DNA from: Acanthaster planci
Taxonomy: Eukaryota > Echinodermata > Asteroidea > Valvatida > Acanthasteridae
Direction: 5' to 3'
DNA length: 64,000 bases
Assembly: GCF_001949145.1 (NCBI RefSeq)
Contig: NW_019091640.1
Span: 70,199-134,198, forward strand
The notes under the pieces were generated by a model. That model saw nothing but the letters and a program-made list of their open reading frames with translations. It was not told where the DNA came from and ran no database searches. The first letter of the stretch is position 1. Each line of letters opens with the position of its first letter. Below are positions 12,443 through 23,498 of this stretch, piece by piece. A program made the translations under genes and the position numbers.

Positions 12443-12626
12443 TGGGTCATTCCATGACTTTAGGGCACAATTTGTGACTGGGTCCTTGTTACATCGGAAA
12501 CTTTTTACCACCTGTCATGACCTGTAGAGTACATGTACACTGTACATGTAGGTCATTTACTCTGTAAGAATAACACACACCTATGTACACCGTCACAACT
12601 GTCCCTCAAAATCATGGAATGACCCA
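12443..12626. mobile_element. Short MITE with TGGGTCATTCCATG termini
   Basis: The left end TGGGTCATTCCATGACTTTA is mirrored at the right end by TCATGGAATGACCCA (12612-12626). Imperfect pairing continues inward (AGGGCACAATTTGTGAC against GTCACAACTGTCCCT), giving arms of about 35 bp around an internal part of about 110 bp. There is no ORF. The structure is that of a non-autonomous DNA element; the superfamily was not determined. Confidence 0.7.
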
Positions 12627-12770
12627 ACTATGATCTGTCTTCTGTTGGGCGGACGTGTGATTGGACTTGTGAAAGGACTTCTCACAGACACACTCACAAC
12701 ACTGCCACATGCATCCAGACCATGGCTTAATTAAATCATGAAGACAAACGGAATAAGGCCAGTTTCTCAC

Positions 12771-12947
12771 CAGCATCTTCTCCAGGGCTGCATCCACCTC
12801 CGTGTCCGTCAGGCTCTGCTGGATACGTTCATACTCCTGATTGACCTCCTCCTCTTCCACCGACGGGCGGGCCTGGAGGCGCTGCTCCTTCTTGTTGGCC
12901 GCTTCCGCCTTCTTGGAAGGCTTGGCCGAGATGCGGATGCCTCCAAA
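12771..12947 (-). CDS. Coding exon of an unrecognised gene
   Basis: A 177-base exon (59 codons, both ends in phase 0) has a strong acceptor TTTTGGCCCACAG and a good donor CTG|GTGAGAAAC. It begins FGGIRISAKPSKKAEAANKK and ends SLTDTEVDAALEKML. The peptide is strongly charged: a lysine-rich first half, then an EEEE run and an amphipathic helix-forming second half, likely coiled-coil. G+C content and third-position G/C are far above the surroundings, as in the WDR17 and GEMIN8 exons. I do not recognise the family. Partner exons should lie on the same strand. Candidates upstream in transcription are at 15873-15905, 17850-17883 and 19873-19908, none certain. Confidence 0.65.
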
Positions 12948-15900
12948 CTGTGGGCCAAAAGTGAGGGAGAGGTTTACTTGCATGAGGCAATGTCAGTGAG
13001 TACCACAGGCGAACCCCAGAGACTGGTCCAATGTTTGTAAGACCTGGTTCCCTCCTCATGGGCTGGCTTCCTGCTTCTTTGTCAATGAGACGAGCACGGC
13101 ATAGATGTACATGTACATGCACCAGTGCCCATAAAGTTCAGGCTGTGTACAGGAATCATCAGAAGTACAATGTACTTGCACTGTGTAACTTGCACTGAAC
13201 ACTTACAACAGCTACATGTAAGTATACTTGTGTACTAGAGTGCACATAAATGGACTAACAGATCTTGTGTTATGAAACAATGCCATCTTACCATGAAATC
13301 CATGAATTCCATCATCTTACATGTACACATGCACCATGCTTGTCAGGTGGCTGCAGGCTTAATGCACTGCAAATTCACAAATTGCCAGCCCTATGAGTAA
13401 TGCCCACGCGGTGTCTCTAGCCTTCTACCTGTACGTGTAGTCATCATGTCCTTGATCCTACATGTAATCCCTGATAGGCACCTGCCAATTGTTTGTCGAA
13501 GGCTTCCGTTAAAAATTAAACTAAATTAGGTCAAGATCCTTGATTGGCACAGCAGCGGAATGGAATGTCAGACAGGCCATGTGTTTCAACAATCAACCTT
13601 CAAAAGAAAACAAACACTGTGTCAGTGGAGGAAGAATATCATTTAAAACCACAGGTCCAAGTTCATTAATCTCAGACTTCTTTTCACATAAACTGCAAAG
13701 CCATTTTTGCTTTGGTAAGAGCACTCATATCTTCAGAAAATTCAAGGTTTCTTGATCCCTGCTAATGTAGGGCTATACGTACATGTACATCGTTTTTTGT
13801 AAAGTACATACATGTTTGTTTCAAAGGAGCCTCAACACAGAGACCAGTGTCCTTCATGTACATGTAAGAGCTGCTTAAAAATAAACCCTGTCTTGAGAAA
13901 TATTCTTTTGCCCACTAAACCAGTCACGAAAGTTTTGTTGATGACACACATTTAGATATCAGAGGACTGCAGTGTTCTCCACAGCCTTAAATTATAGCAG
14001 GGCGGCAGGCAATGAGAGTGTGAAGCTCGAAGCCAATACGCTTACGGCATGGGGTCCAGGGCCCGCTTAGCAGCCCTGGGAAAGTTTGGATTCTAGATAT
14101 TCTGTGGGGCAATCTAAGGCATTTCCTGGGCACTTTCTTTTGACTCCTTCAATCAAATTGGCTCATGGTAACAATTTTAAATGAAGGCAAGATTGTTATC
14201 AGGAGGTCATCAAAAGTTTACTTTTTCTGGGGCATTTTCTTTTTTTTTACTGTTGACGAACCTGTTATGTCACTGTACATGTACGTGTACGCTTCTGTTA
14301 CACCCATGTACGTATGCAGGGTACCGTAGCTGAGTTTGCAATGTATGTACTTGAACTTAATGCGTGATCTGAAACTACCTGCACTAAAAAATATGCATTC
14401 AGTTTTCAGCCAATCTATAAAAATTGAAACTCTTAAAGTCCGTTTGATCAAACAGACATTAGATGCATAAGTTTATAGCCCTAACAGTCACGCATATCAT
14501 TTGGCTTACAGTACTAAGTACTACAAAATACTAGGTACATAGTAGTCTGAGCCCGAAGGACCCACACATGTATAGCGCTACAAATCACTACTTCTGGCTA
14601 GGGCACCCTCCGTTGTTACTTGTACAGAGAATAATAAAGTCGAGCATTCAAAGTGCCATAGTACTGTATGGTACACTGTCTTATCTATTGTATTTTATGG
14701 CTTCAGAGAACAATAAGGTCATGTCCTCTTACAAGCGACAGCACTGAATACTACATTTTATATTACATGTACTACTAAGCAGTATTTAGTAGTACTACTA
14801 AATAGTACTTTGTAGTACTACTAAGTAGTACTTTGTAGTATTCAGGGCTGTTAGGAATAGAACTGTTGAGTAGGAATAAACTACTGGTATTTGGAATCAC
14901 ACACAGTGAGTAACCTATCACCCTGTAAACTTTTGTCGATTTTTTTGCTCTCGTGATTTTTGACAAACCGTTCAAAAATGACAAAATGCGAATCGGAAAT
15001 CTAGCAAAAGATTTCCTTTCTAGAAGTTTTCTGAAAACAAAAGTTTGTTCAACAAGAAATTTACATTTCACCTTTCAAACTGAACTTGTCTAAGAATGTA
15101 GAATGAACATTAAAAAGAGGTACCAGTAGGTATTTACTTCAAGCAATTCAGAACAAGGAAAAATCCAGAACTAGAAAATTGGCTGTATTTTCCAAGAAAA
15201 ACATCTTAGCGGTTGATTGGTTCTCGACACAACAAAATGAAAATGCAACAACCTGGGAGATTGGAACCAGCCCAGAACTTTGTGCTTACATAATGTGTCT
15301 GGGTTTGATCACAAACACTGCCAAGTGCAATACTGTTGTGCTGAATAATGATGCTGGAAAACTCATCACTTTCATTCCACAAAGTACGGTAAACTTCTTT
15401 GCACTTAAATAAGCTGTGAAGACAACGGAGAACAGGGAAAATCCAATAGAAAAAATAGCAGGGGGTGAGAAAACTTTAGCGGGGCAGCCTAAACTTTTAG
15501 CAGGGCAGCCAGCCCTGCTAAAACCCCTCAGGGAGAACACTGGATTGATTCAAATATAGTTGCCTGATTTCTCCTACATGTACAGTGTTTGTTTCCTCAT
15601 TTGTATTTCTTAGTTTTGAGAAGCACGTAGCTTTCTAATGAGCAAATTTCAGGAATAAATGCTTTGAATACATGTATTACAGGTACAAGTACATGTAAAA
15701 ATAAACATAAAGAAAATACACGTACATGTACAAGTAATATTGTCTCTGCACTGTACAGGTGCATGAACATACAGTGTACATGTACATGTATACACTGCAG
15801 ACAGTAGTCATGGTAGTTACAATACATGTATGGCCAGCCATGAACACAGGTATTGATTTCAAATGTTCTTACCGCCAAAATTCCATAAGGTCTTTTAGTG

Positions 15901-16541
15901 TAATACTACACACATTCAATAGTAGTATACAAAAATAATTTGGCACATGGTCTGGGAATGGAAACTGTTACCTACATGTACATAGTGATCATGACGTAGT
16001 TTTGTCTGTACATGTACATGACTAACCTACATGTACCACCACTGTGCGTGTATACGTACATGTGTACATGTACATGCACTAGTAGCAGACATGGCAGAGC
16101 AGCTTTCTTCCGGTAGGTGTAATATATACATGTAACGTATGATACCTACACATACACATCCCACATCCAATTAGTATTGTCAACGAAGGATGTTTTAAGT
16201 GCAGACCACAAGTACTTTGAGATCAGGTAATGTACATGTACATAATATGAATCACATCAATTTTGGTGTCAATCATTGACCAAATGTAGCCATGTTATGA
16301 TGTGGCTTACACGCCTTGCAAACATGTACGTAATTTAACAGGTTGTGTATTAAAAGATCCTAGCGTCACGCTATTACAGGTGCATTCATCACCCACAATT
16401 GTAAATAACAATATGCCTGATTATGGAACTTGATGAATTCACCTGTCTGTATCATTATAAATACAACCATTATCACTTTTTTTGTACAAACCAATCCAAT
16501 TATGGTCAGTGGCAGATCCAGTACAAAAGAACAAGGGGGAC
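12948..16541. other. Non-coding stretch with dispersed repeats
   Basis: It probably includes introns of the gene carrying the 12.8 kb exon. Visible contents are TACATG microsatellites, a CAGTGTTCTCC...TAGCAGGGC repeat in two orientations (about 13968-14010 and 15440-15545), and a 23-bp tandem repeat at 14789-14840. A possible 33-base minus-strand exon (15873-15905, YYTKRPYGILA) is listed under findings. Confidence 0.5.
14789..14840. repeat. 23-bp tandem repeat of GTAGTACT type
   Basis: GTAGTACTACTAAATAGTAC plus TTT occurs 2.3 times with one substitution. The unit is largely palindromic (AGTACT). Similar AGTACTACAAAATACTA words at 14513-14545 suggest a larger, older repeat field. Confidence 0.75.
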
Positions 16542-16747
16542 GGAGTATAATATCCCCATTTGGATCCTCTGCTGAAAGTGGGAGGGAGTATAATATCCCC
16601 ATTTGGATCCTCTGCTGAAAGTGGGAGGGAGTATAATATCCCCATTTGGATCCTCTGCTGAAAGTGGGAGGGAGTATAATATCCCCATTTGGATCCTCTG
16701 CTGAAAGTGGGAGGGAGTATAATATCCCCATTTGGATCCTCTGCTGA
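16542..16747. repeat. 43-bp tandem repeat, almost five copies
   Basis: The unit starts GGAGTATAATATCCCCATTT and continues GGATCCTCTGCTGAAAGTGG plus three bases. Copies begin at 16542, 16585, 16628, 16671 and 16714 and are practically identical; the last is truncated. Near identity points to recent expansion. Because 43 is not a multiple of three, each strand cycles through three frames. On the minus strand none contains a stop, which creates three long overlapping but spurious ORFs. Confidence 0.95.
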
Positions 16748-19147
16748 TGTCGATAATTTGTTATCCCTCCCCACCATTTTCAGCATTAATTAACCTGACC
16801 AACAAAACTGGTAATGTAGGCCTACATACGTGTAACCTCAAGTTCGTAGCCAGCCAGTTTGGGACCAGCTGTTACACTCTATGTGTACTGTGAAACACAC
16901 AGTGCACACTGCACTGGGATGAAATCAAATATTGACAGTTCTGACAGGTGTCAACCAAATAAACATGATGCACACTGTACATTGTATGTTAGGCTTAGAA
17001 TGGAACAAATCAAGCAACTTCACAGTCAATTTTTGAATCCTACAAGTTTACATTCACTAATACCTTTTTGGTTTCAATGGTCAGATGTTTCAACAACATT
17101 TTCATAACGTCTTAAAAACCTTGGAAAGACGACTCCCAATACCTGTACTTACATACCATGCACATATAGGGATGAAGGAAAGCTTTCTTAAGTCGTCATA
17201 CATATTTATTTGGAGGTCACATTTCTCAGCTGGAAAATGCAAATTCCACTGATCAGTTTAAAAGATGAAACACCCAAAAGAACAGGTCTGGCTTTGCATA
17301 GATACATGTATGCAAAACATGCAATACATGTATGCCAGTACATGTGCAGCCACTTTCTATTCAGTGATTGGGGAAACGTACATTAATGGCAGAGTTAAAA
17401 TGTAAAGAAGGCTACTTCTGAAGACCAAAACATTTTGGAACATAGAAGTATTCTTCAATGATTTGCCGGGAAGTGGAGGAAGAGATCTTCTTGAGTCCTG
17501 TGAAGAAAAAGATTACAAGCAGAGAATACTGAACTGGTACCAATGCCTTATTTGCAAGGCTATAGAACCGAGGGTAAAAATGCCAGAGTTGATTTAATTC
17601 TGGCACTTTTCTAGATTAATGCCAGAATTGATTTCTACAATGTGCTCATACAGACTTGGATTCTCGCAGGTTCACTAGCTTTGCAACATGTGCAAAACCA
17701 GGAGCATACACATGTAGTCTAGGCTTACAGACATGACAGAGCCACCTGTAACATGTCCAAGATTCTGTAATGAAGTACTTTACATGTACATGTAGTCTTA
17801 AAGGTAGTGTACACCACTGGTAAAATCCCCAAACTTGGAAATATCTTACCTGAAAGAAGGTGTACACAACAATCTCAATCAGACTGTAAAATAATTCCGG
17901 CCAGAATGCTGTAGACTAGTCTTCGAGAAAATAGCATCGTATAAGAGAGCATTTTACTTCACACATCACATCTTTTAACAGGCGTCAATTTTGTGGGTGT
18001 AGTGGTTGCAGATGTTGGAGGAGTCTCCACTAAAACCCTAACCACCCAAGGGTTGTTGGCCCTAATCTTCCCCAATCACACAAACTTCAACAGTACTCTT
18101 GCTGCAACAGTACCCAATCACACAAACTTCAACAGGTCTTTACCTGTGTAATTTTGTTAGATTGGGTACAGGTAGGCCCACTACACGTCGCAAAGAGTAT
18201 GGATCGACTGTACCTAATCAAACAAATTTACACAATATCATTGTGCATAGACTGTATCTGTGCCACCCAAATATAATGAGATAAGTGACCCAACTGCTGG
18301 GCTCATGGGGAGCTGCTTATGTGTTGCTCAGGCAAGGATTGGTGCAAGGTAAGGCTACACTCCATTGTGTCCATTGTACTGCATGAGAAACATACATGTA
18401 CTCTCATAAAAAGTGGGTACTATAGAGTCTATGGGTAAACCCCCAAAACTTGGGAAAAAGTCATGGGGCTACAGTACCCATTCGCATAAAATTAAACATC
18501 AGATAGTAAGCTACCAATACCTAATGCCACAAACTTGTACACTTTACTGGAGTTGAATTGTGTGTGGTCAGGGAAGGTTAGGGTTCATGCATGGGTAAAC
18601 TTGAAAGCAGCTAAAAATATACCCGATGTTAACACCCTGTTATCCAATTGCAAGAGAAATTTCAAGATCTTTAATTCAAGCATTGAAATACCACACTGGT
18701 TGTTTTTTTTTCACAAAGCAGTTGACTCAAACACAAAACAATCAGTGGAATGTATGTTGCAGTGAATGTAATACACCGTAATCAGCTAATCTTGTGAAAT
18801 TACGACAAAAAACGAATGGTGTTCAATACCTTTAAGCGAGCTGAGTACTACATGTAGATGTCCTGTACATGTATTACAGTTATCTAAAAGTGAAAATACC
18901 ATTACATTTACAATTGCAAATTTTGTAAACATAGTATTTTTCATTGGTAAAGTTTAGAACTTCGCATCATATTGAATATATGTTTCATAGTGTAGCTATT
19001 GACCACTTAAAACTTTCATCATGTTGATCATGTTCAGTTCACATCAAGCACTAACCTTTACAGTCCTGAATCTTCCAATTTCAATTTCAATGATTTTCTA
19101 GTACATGTAGGTCTATGGGGTAACTTAGGGCTAATTAGTATTTTAAG
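16748..19147. other. Non-coding stretch, possible minus-strand introns
   Basis: There is a duplicated CCCAATCACACAAACTTCAA word at about 18073 and 18114 with an inverted partner near 18155. Two splice-bounded minus-strand candidate exons lie at 17850-17883 (LIEIVVYTFFQ) and ending at 17497 (possible DSRRSLPPLPGKSLKN). Nothing else is identifiable. Confidence 0.4.
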
Positions 19148-19255
19148 TGACCGCACAGTCGCCAGGTCCCTTACTTTGCCACTTACTGTGAAAACTAAGC
19201 CTAATTAGACTCAACAATAAGTGGCAAAATTGGGGTCCTGGCGACTATACGGTCA
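19148..19255. mobile_element. Hairpin element with TGACCG ends
   Basis: TGACCGCACAGTCGCCAGGT at the left pairs with CCTGGCGACTATACGGTCA at the right. Pairing continues inward through CTTTGCCACTTA against AAGTGGCAAAAT, leaving arms of about 42 bp around a loop of about 24 bp. This is a short fold-back MITE or its remnant. Confidence 0.75.
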
Positions 19256-19872
19256 TGGACATTAGGCATGCTACATGACATGTACATGTAGGTCATGGTG
19301 TACAATTTGGAAGACACAGCAGTAAAAACATGAAAAAAACAACTGTCATGACCATGTCAAAAATGTTCACCATGTTCACCGTAGTATAGTCAGGTGAGTG
19401 GCCACTTAAAATTAAAGCTGAAAACAGGTGGCAAAAACTTGAAATGTAAGAAGTCCTCACCATACGTTTGTACAAAGCAGGTGCACCAAAAAAGCTGAAA
19501 TTGACGGACAACATCAAAACAAAACATGCTGAAATCAGCTAAAAAGCTGAATTTTCACACCTCTGTATAGTATAGTGCCATGCTGCATGGGAATTAACCT
19601 ACAGGTTAATTAATCATGTTATTGTAAATACACGCGTTCGTGTGGCATAAGGCATGTAAGGCCTAGCCCCAGACTGGGTCCAGCCTACTGGCAGACTGGA
19701 CTAGGCCTGCCTCCGTAGGAGCAGACTTAAGTCATTACAACTTTACAAGGCCTAACAAATTTATCGTCTTTCATCGCGTGCATACACATGCGGATATGCA
19801 CGCACACATCCACTCCTCATCTTCGGTCATGTTGGTCGTCAACGTCCGGGATTGGGAATGGAGAATACTTAC

Positions 19873-19908
19873 AAAACTGGACCGTTTCGACATGTCCTTT
19901 CTGTCCAT
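19873..19908 (-). CDS. Possible first coding exon, unknown gene
   Basis: On the minus strand AAAATGG, a good start context, opens the peptide MDRKDMSKRSSF, followed immediately by a perfect donor GTAAGTATTC. The sequence upstream in transcription (20000-20330) is CpG-richer than its surroundings, as expected for a promoter. This could be the 5' end of the gene carrying the 12.8 kb exon. A 12-codon exon can arise by chance, so this is tentative. Confidence 0.3.
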
Positions 19909-20669
19909 TTTAATGGTTGATGAAGACGTAACCTTCAAGAACTGGAATCTTCGATAGCATCTCTATCAAATTCTCGCTCGTTCGTTGCAAATTAGCGGTG
20001 TACAAACATAAGAAAACACCAATTTGTGACATGGGAGGCACCCATCTTCCTCACTTCCAGTTCACACCACTTTGTATTTAGTGTCGGATGCCAGGTCATG
20101 ACCTTCAGCTCAATCCACCAATCACGCACGGAGTTTATCGCAAAGAACGAATACCGGCGGTTGCAATCAACCGGCTGCGACTTCCAGTAACACACGTACC
20201 CATGAGAAGTAGTGGCAGCCGTTAACCCTGCCTGTGCTCTCCGTACCGTACAAGTATTACGTCGAGCTGCAGCCGTAACTCTCGAGCTGCCTACAAGCTC
20301 TGTACGGGCACCAAAGGGCGACCTCTGCTGATGACAAAAGCTTCAGTAGGATGGAGACGGGATGATGATGGATTGGTCCGTAGGCGTAATTATCAAAGCT
20401 GTTTTTCAGGCTTTTGTTTTCTTTTAGAAAGGATATTGCAATTTCTTGTTGTCAGATTTACGAAAACAGGGCCCGAGTTAGTCACAATGTTGACAATGGA
20501 AAGACTAACAAGCTATTTTTCCCCTTACCTTCAAACCCTCTAATCATCAACAAAACAAAATCAGAAACTTCCACAACAATAAGCCAGGAGCAAGAAACAA
20601 TTTCAGAAACACAATAAATAAGTGACTTACATGTAGGCTCAGTCTCTTTCTTAACAACTGATACTCAGC

Positions 20670-20675
20670 TTTATT
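20670..20675 (-). terminator. Poly(A) signal of GEMIN8
   Basis: AATAAA on the minus strand (in GCAAGAATAAAGCTGAG) lies about 720 bases beyond the GEMIN8 stop and is the first canonical hexamer seen there. It would give a 3' UTR of about 740 bases. Confidence 0.45.
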
Positions 20676-21393
20676 CTTGCCAAATTAGAAATGCAGGTAC
20701 ACGGTTGTCAACATTGGTTGCCAAGTGACGTACACTTGGGACATATGCACATGGGCAGTTTAATTATACTCATGCTCTACTGGAAACTTGTCAAGGATGC
20801 CTGTGAATTGTCCATTCCTACAAAATACAAGATCAAACAAGTCTAGCTAATACCACATGAACTGTCACGTACAAAATAGACCTCAATGGACTAAATGCTG
20901 CATTGAGAGTCTTTTTTTCCCTGAACTCAAAATTTCTGCTCCACTATACCACAAAATCTGTACATTTCTGAGTTCACACAACTGCACAAATTATGCCTCT
21001 GTGTATGCCATTAGAGATGTGTTCCTTCCCCTACCCCCATTCTCATTACCGAAAAGAAGTGTTGAGTTTAGCATCCATCAAGGTTCTGCTGTGAATTTAC
21101 ATTGTTCTGGTCCATTCCAAAGTGACTTGCGTCACCCACAAAAAGAGTTAATTATAAATAGATATAAGCAACTGCCTGAATGACAGCTAATTTTTTGGCA
21201 AGACATCAAGGCCATCTCAGGAATCGACAACAGGTAGCTGAAAGTAAGACATACTCCTATGGAAGCCTACGGAAGCAGTTACTTCCCATAAGCTCATGTG
21301 TTGTGGCCAGGAAACTCAGACATGACCCAACCGAGGAAGCTAGCAATCATCTTCTTCCGGCAGTATCGACCACTCGACATCTGCAGGGTGTTT

Positions 21394-21516
21394 TCACATT
21401 CTGAGAGCAACAATGGGCCAGAAGGCGGGCTGGTGGCGATCACAGTTGCGATCAAACTGCATCTGCATGGCTGTCTCCATGCTGTGTATTCTGGCTGAGT
21501 GTTTCCCGTACAGAAC
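21394..21516 (-). CDS. GEMIN8: GEMIN8 exon 4 (last coding exon)
   Basis: Acceptor TTTCTATAG. It encodes 40 residues and a TGA stop. The peptide starts VLYGKHSARIHSMETAMQ and ends FWPIVALRM, the most conserved part of the family. The remaining minus-strand sequence down to about 20650 is probable 3' UTR. Confidence 0.93.
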   Translation of the reverse strand, partial: VLYGKHSARIHSMETAMQMQFDRNCDRHQPAFWPIVALRM

Positions 21517-23493
21517 CTATAGAAATACATGCGGAAGGGGAGAAATAGCAAGAACTATTAATGTCAGATTGTTAGAAAATGAAACTCCCCCATAAATCCT
21601 CTTACCTGGTATACAAGGATGTTTCCAGAATTTACTGATATCAAAGCTCTTCAGTGTTGTCATATTCTTTGCAAGTAAAGAAATTCTTTCTGTACTCTAT
21701 GATCCTGGACCAATGAAAGTCTAGCACATATTAGGAAGAAATTACAGTAGGGTCAATCATTCCATGAGTGTATTCCCTATTCGCTGTATGCACACAGTTG
21801 AGGGCGCTGTGGCAATGACAGTGCAATAAATTTTGAGACTTTGCAGAATTTTGGCTGCATCGGAATCTGTTGTCTAGAGCTAGTTCTAGGTCTTCCCTCC
21901 ATTGAAAATGTGCGGAGATGCGCAGACAATAGACCTAGCCGTAGCTCTTGAAGCCCATTTTGGACACAGCCTTTTTAGCTAACAAGGCATGAGTTCTGTG
22001 TGAATCCTGACTCCTCATTCTGAGTGATAATCTAAAAATTCACGGGGAGTGTTTTGAGTCATACTTTCAAAGTCCTGATATCTGGAAAAGTCCTGAGAAA
22101 TCGCACACCTGACACAGGTCGAAGCTGCCACAATTCAGCGATACCCAAAAGGTTTAATCAGTCTTTCGCCCACCTGACTTGCAGACAGCAAAATGGAAAT
22201 CAGAGTTGGTTACTCATGCGTTGCAAGTTCTTGGTCAAATAGAACGTTGAATATCAGTCACGTCAGTTATACCTTCATGCCTTTTCTTCTGCCTTCATCT
22301 GGTCTTTCTGACGGTGCCTGACACTTGTTTTTCTCTTTCAACCTCAGAGGATTCCTCTTGGTTTTGCTTCCGTCATTTCTCTTCTCTCTCTCTAGTTTGG
22401 CCTTATCTCTCTCCTCTCTGAATTTTTGCGAGGTCCTGAAAAACTCCAGCATCTCCTGGCTGATTTCAACCTCCAGACTCTCATCATCGCTGTCCTCTGT
22501 TTCTTCATCTGAATATGCAGTGTTCATGGGCTGCTTGTCGTCCTGAGTTCCCTGTTGGGATGCAGTGTTCTGGTAATGAGGAGAGTGGCCTGCATACTGA
22601 TAAGCTTCCATTCGGCTGCTCCAGCTGGAGTTGAGTGAGTAAGCCCTTTGAGGAACTTGATAACCATGACTAGAACTCGTTGGGAACTGAGACCACCAGC
22701 CGTACCTGTTTGTGATGTACTGGTACTCAGCAGATGGGGACCAAGTGCATGGATTTTTGTGCATCACAACATACATTTGCATCCATGACTGCATAGCAGC
22801 ATAGTGTTGCCAAAACCTAATGACAAACATTGAACAAAAAATCATTTATAAAGTTCTACTTTGGGAGAACATATCAAAAATTACTTACTTTCTTTAATGA
22901 GACAATTTCAAGAATGGCAAAAATTACATAAAATGTTCAAGTTCAAACACCGGATAACATGAGAATTGGAGCTGTAAACCAAGTTTATGTGACTTCTACC
23001 CTGTACCCCTTGAACTCTGAGGCTCATCACTTTACCTTACTGAGACCGGCAAGGCAAAGAACGAGCCCCCCCCCATTTCCACTTCTCCAGTCCTAAGAGT
23101 AAACAGTGCGGATACACTTCATAAGGCACTTTGTTGAACCAGTCTTGATAGTTTTTATACCTTCAAGTCAAATTTGTGAGTAGATCCCTAGCCTGGTGAA
23201 CATCTTGTCTTTTTTCTTCTACTTGTGGGGATATGAGCTCCCCAGCCAACCCAACCCTCCCCCCCCCCGCGAAAAATGAACTTCATAAAGCTGGTACCTA
23301 TGATCTCCTTCCTGTACAAATCTGACAAATACCTGCAATACTGAGGTTGTTGGTACCAAGGATACTGCTGGTTTGTCCCATCCTGACGACCATAACGACC
23401 ATCCCCAATGGCTGCATCATAAGCAGCCTTCTGATGAGGTGATTCCTTGTTCATGCTCGAAGCACCACTTGGATCACTCACGTTGCCATCCAT
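21394..23493 (-). CDS. GEMIN8: Gem-associated protein 8 (SMN complex)
   Basis: Gemin8 is a subunit of the SMN complex, which loads Sm proteins on spliceosomal snRNAs in the cytoplasm and is found in nuclear gems. It links SMN with the Gemin6/7 pair. Three coding exons (23493-23333, 22816-22273, 21516-21394) join in frame to 275 residues; human is about 242. Conserved parts in order are WYQQPQYCR-FWQHYAAMQSWM (about 46-66; human has R-Y-WQHY...WM), an acidic run SDEETEDSDDESLEVE, the helix EISQEMLEFF...KFREERDKAKLE, APSERPDEGRRKGMK, and the C-terminal LYGKHSARIHSMETAMQ...FDRNCDRHQPAFWPIVALRM matching human LYG...DKHCDRKQPKYWPVIPLKF. The start is the first ATG of the exon and gives MDGNVSDPSG. 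The gene is divergent to WDR17. Recognition is by family memory, not a search. Confidence 0.93.
21870..21951. mobile_element. Mini hairpin, AGAGCTAGNNCTAGGTCT family
   Basis: It lies in GEMIN8 intron 3. TCTAGAGCTAGTTCTAGGTC at the left pairs with AGACCTAGCCGTAGCTCT at the right across about 45 bases. A second copy of the family lies at 61347-61427. Confidence 0.6.
22273..22816 (-). CDS. GEMIN8: GEMIN8 exon 3 (core)
   Basis: Acceptor CATTAG, donor AAG|GTATAAC. It encodes residues 54-235: the FWQHY...SWM core, a Ser/Tyr-rich linker, the acidic stretch and the charged helix. It ends in phase 0 after KGMK. Confidence 0.92.
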
Positions 23494-23498
23494 CCAGA
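23333..23498 (-). CDS. GEMIN8: GEMIN8 exon 2 (first coding exon)
   Basis: Acceptor TTTTTTTTTCCAAG is followed by five untranslated bases and the ATG at 23493. The donor is CAG|GTATTT, and the exon ends in phase 2 within Arg54. It encodes the low-complexity N-terminus and the WYQQPQYC lead-in to the conserved core. Confidence 0.9.

Noticed and set aside
16366-16786. Minus-strand ORFs of 60-121 codons
   Set aside because: Direct translation of the 43-bp tandem repeat in different frames, with no splice or homology support.
19463-19496. Minus-strand 34-base exon encoding FFGAPALYKRM
   Set aside because: Good acceptor and donor, but its phase does not fit the other candidate exons; kept out for lack of support.
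20857-21183. 108-codon plus-strand ORF
   Set aside because: It lies antisense to the likely GEMIN8 3' UTR and shows no domain or splice context.
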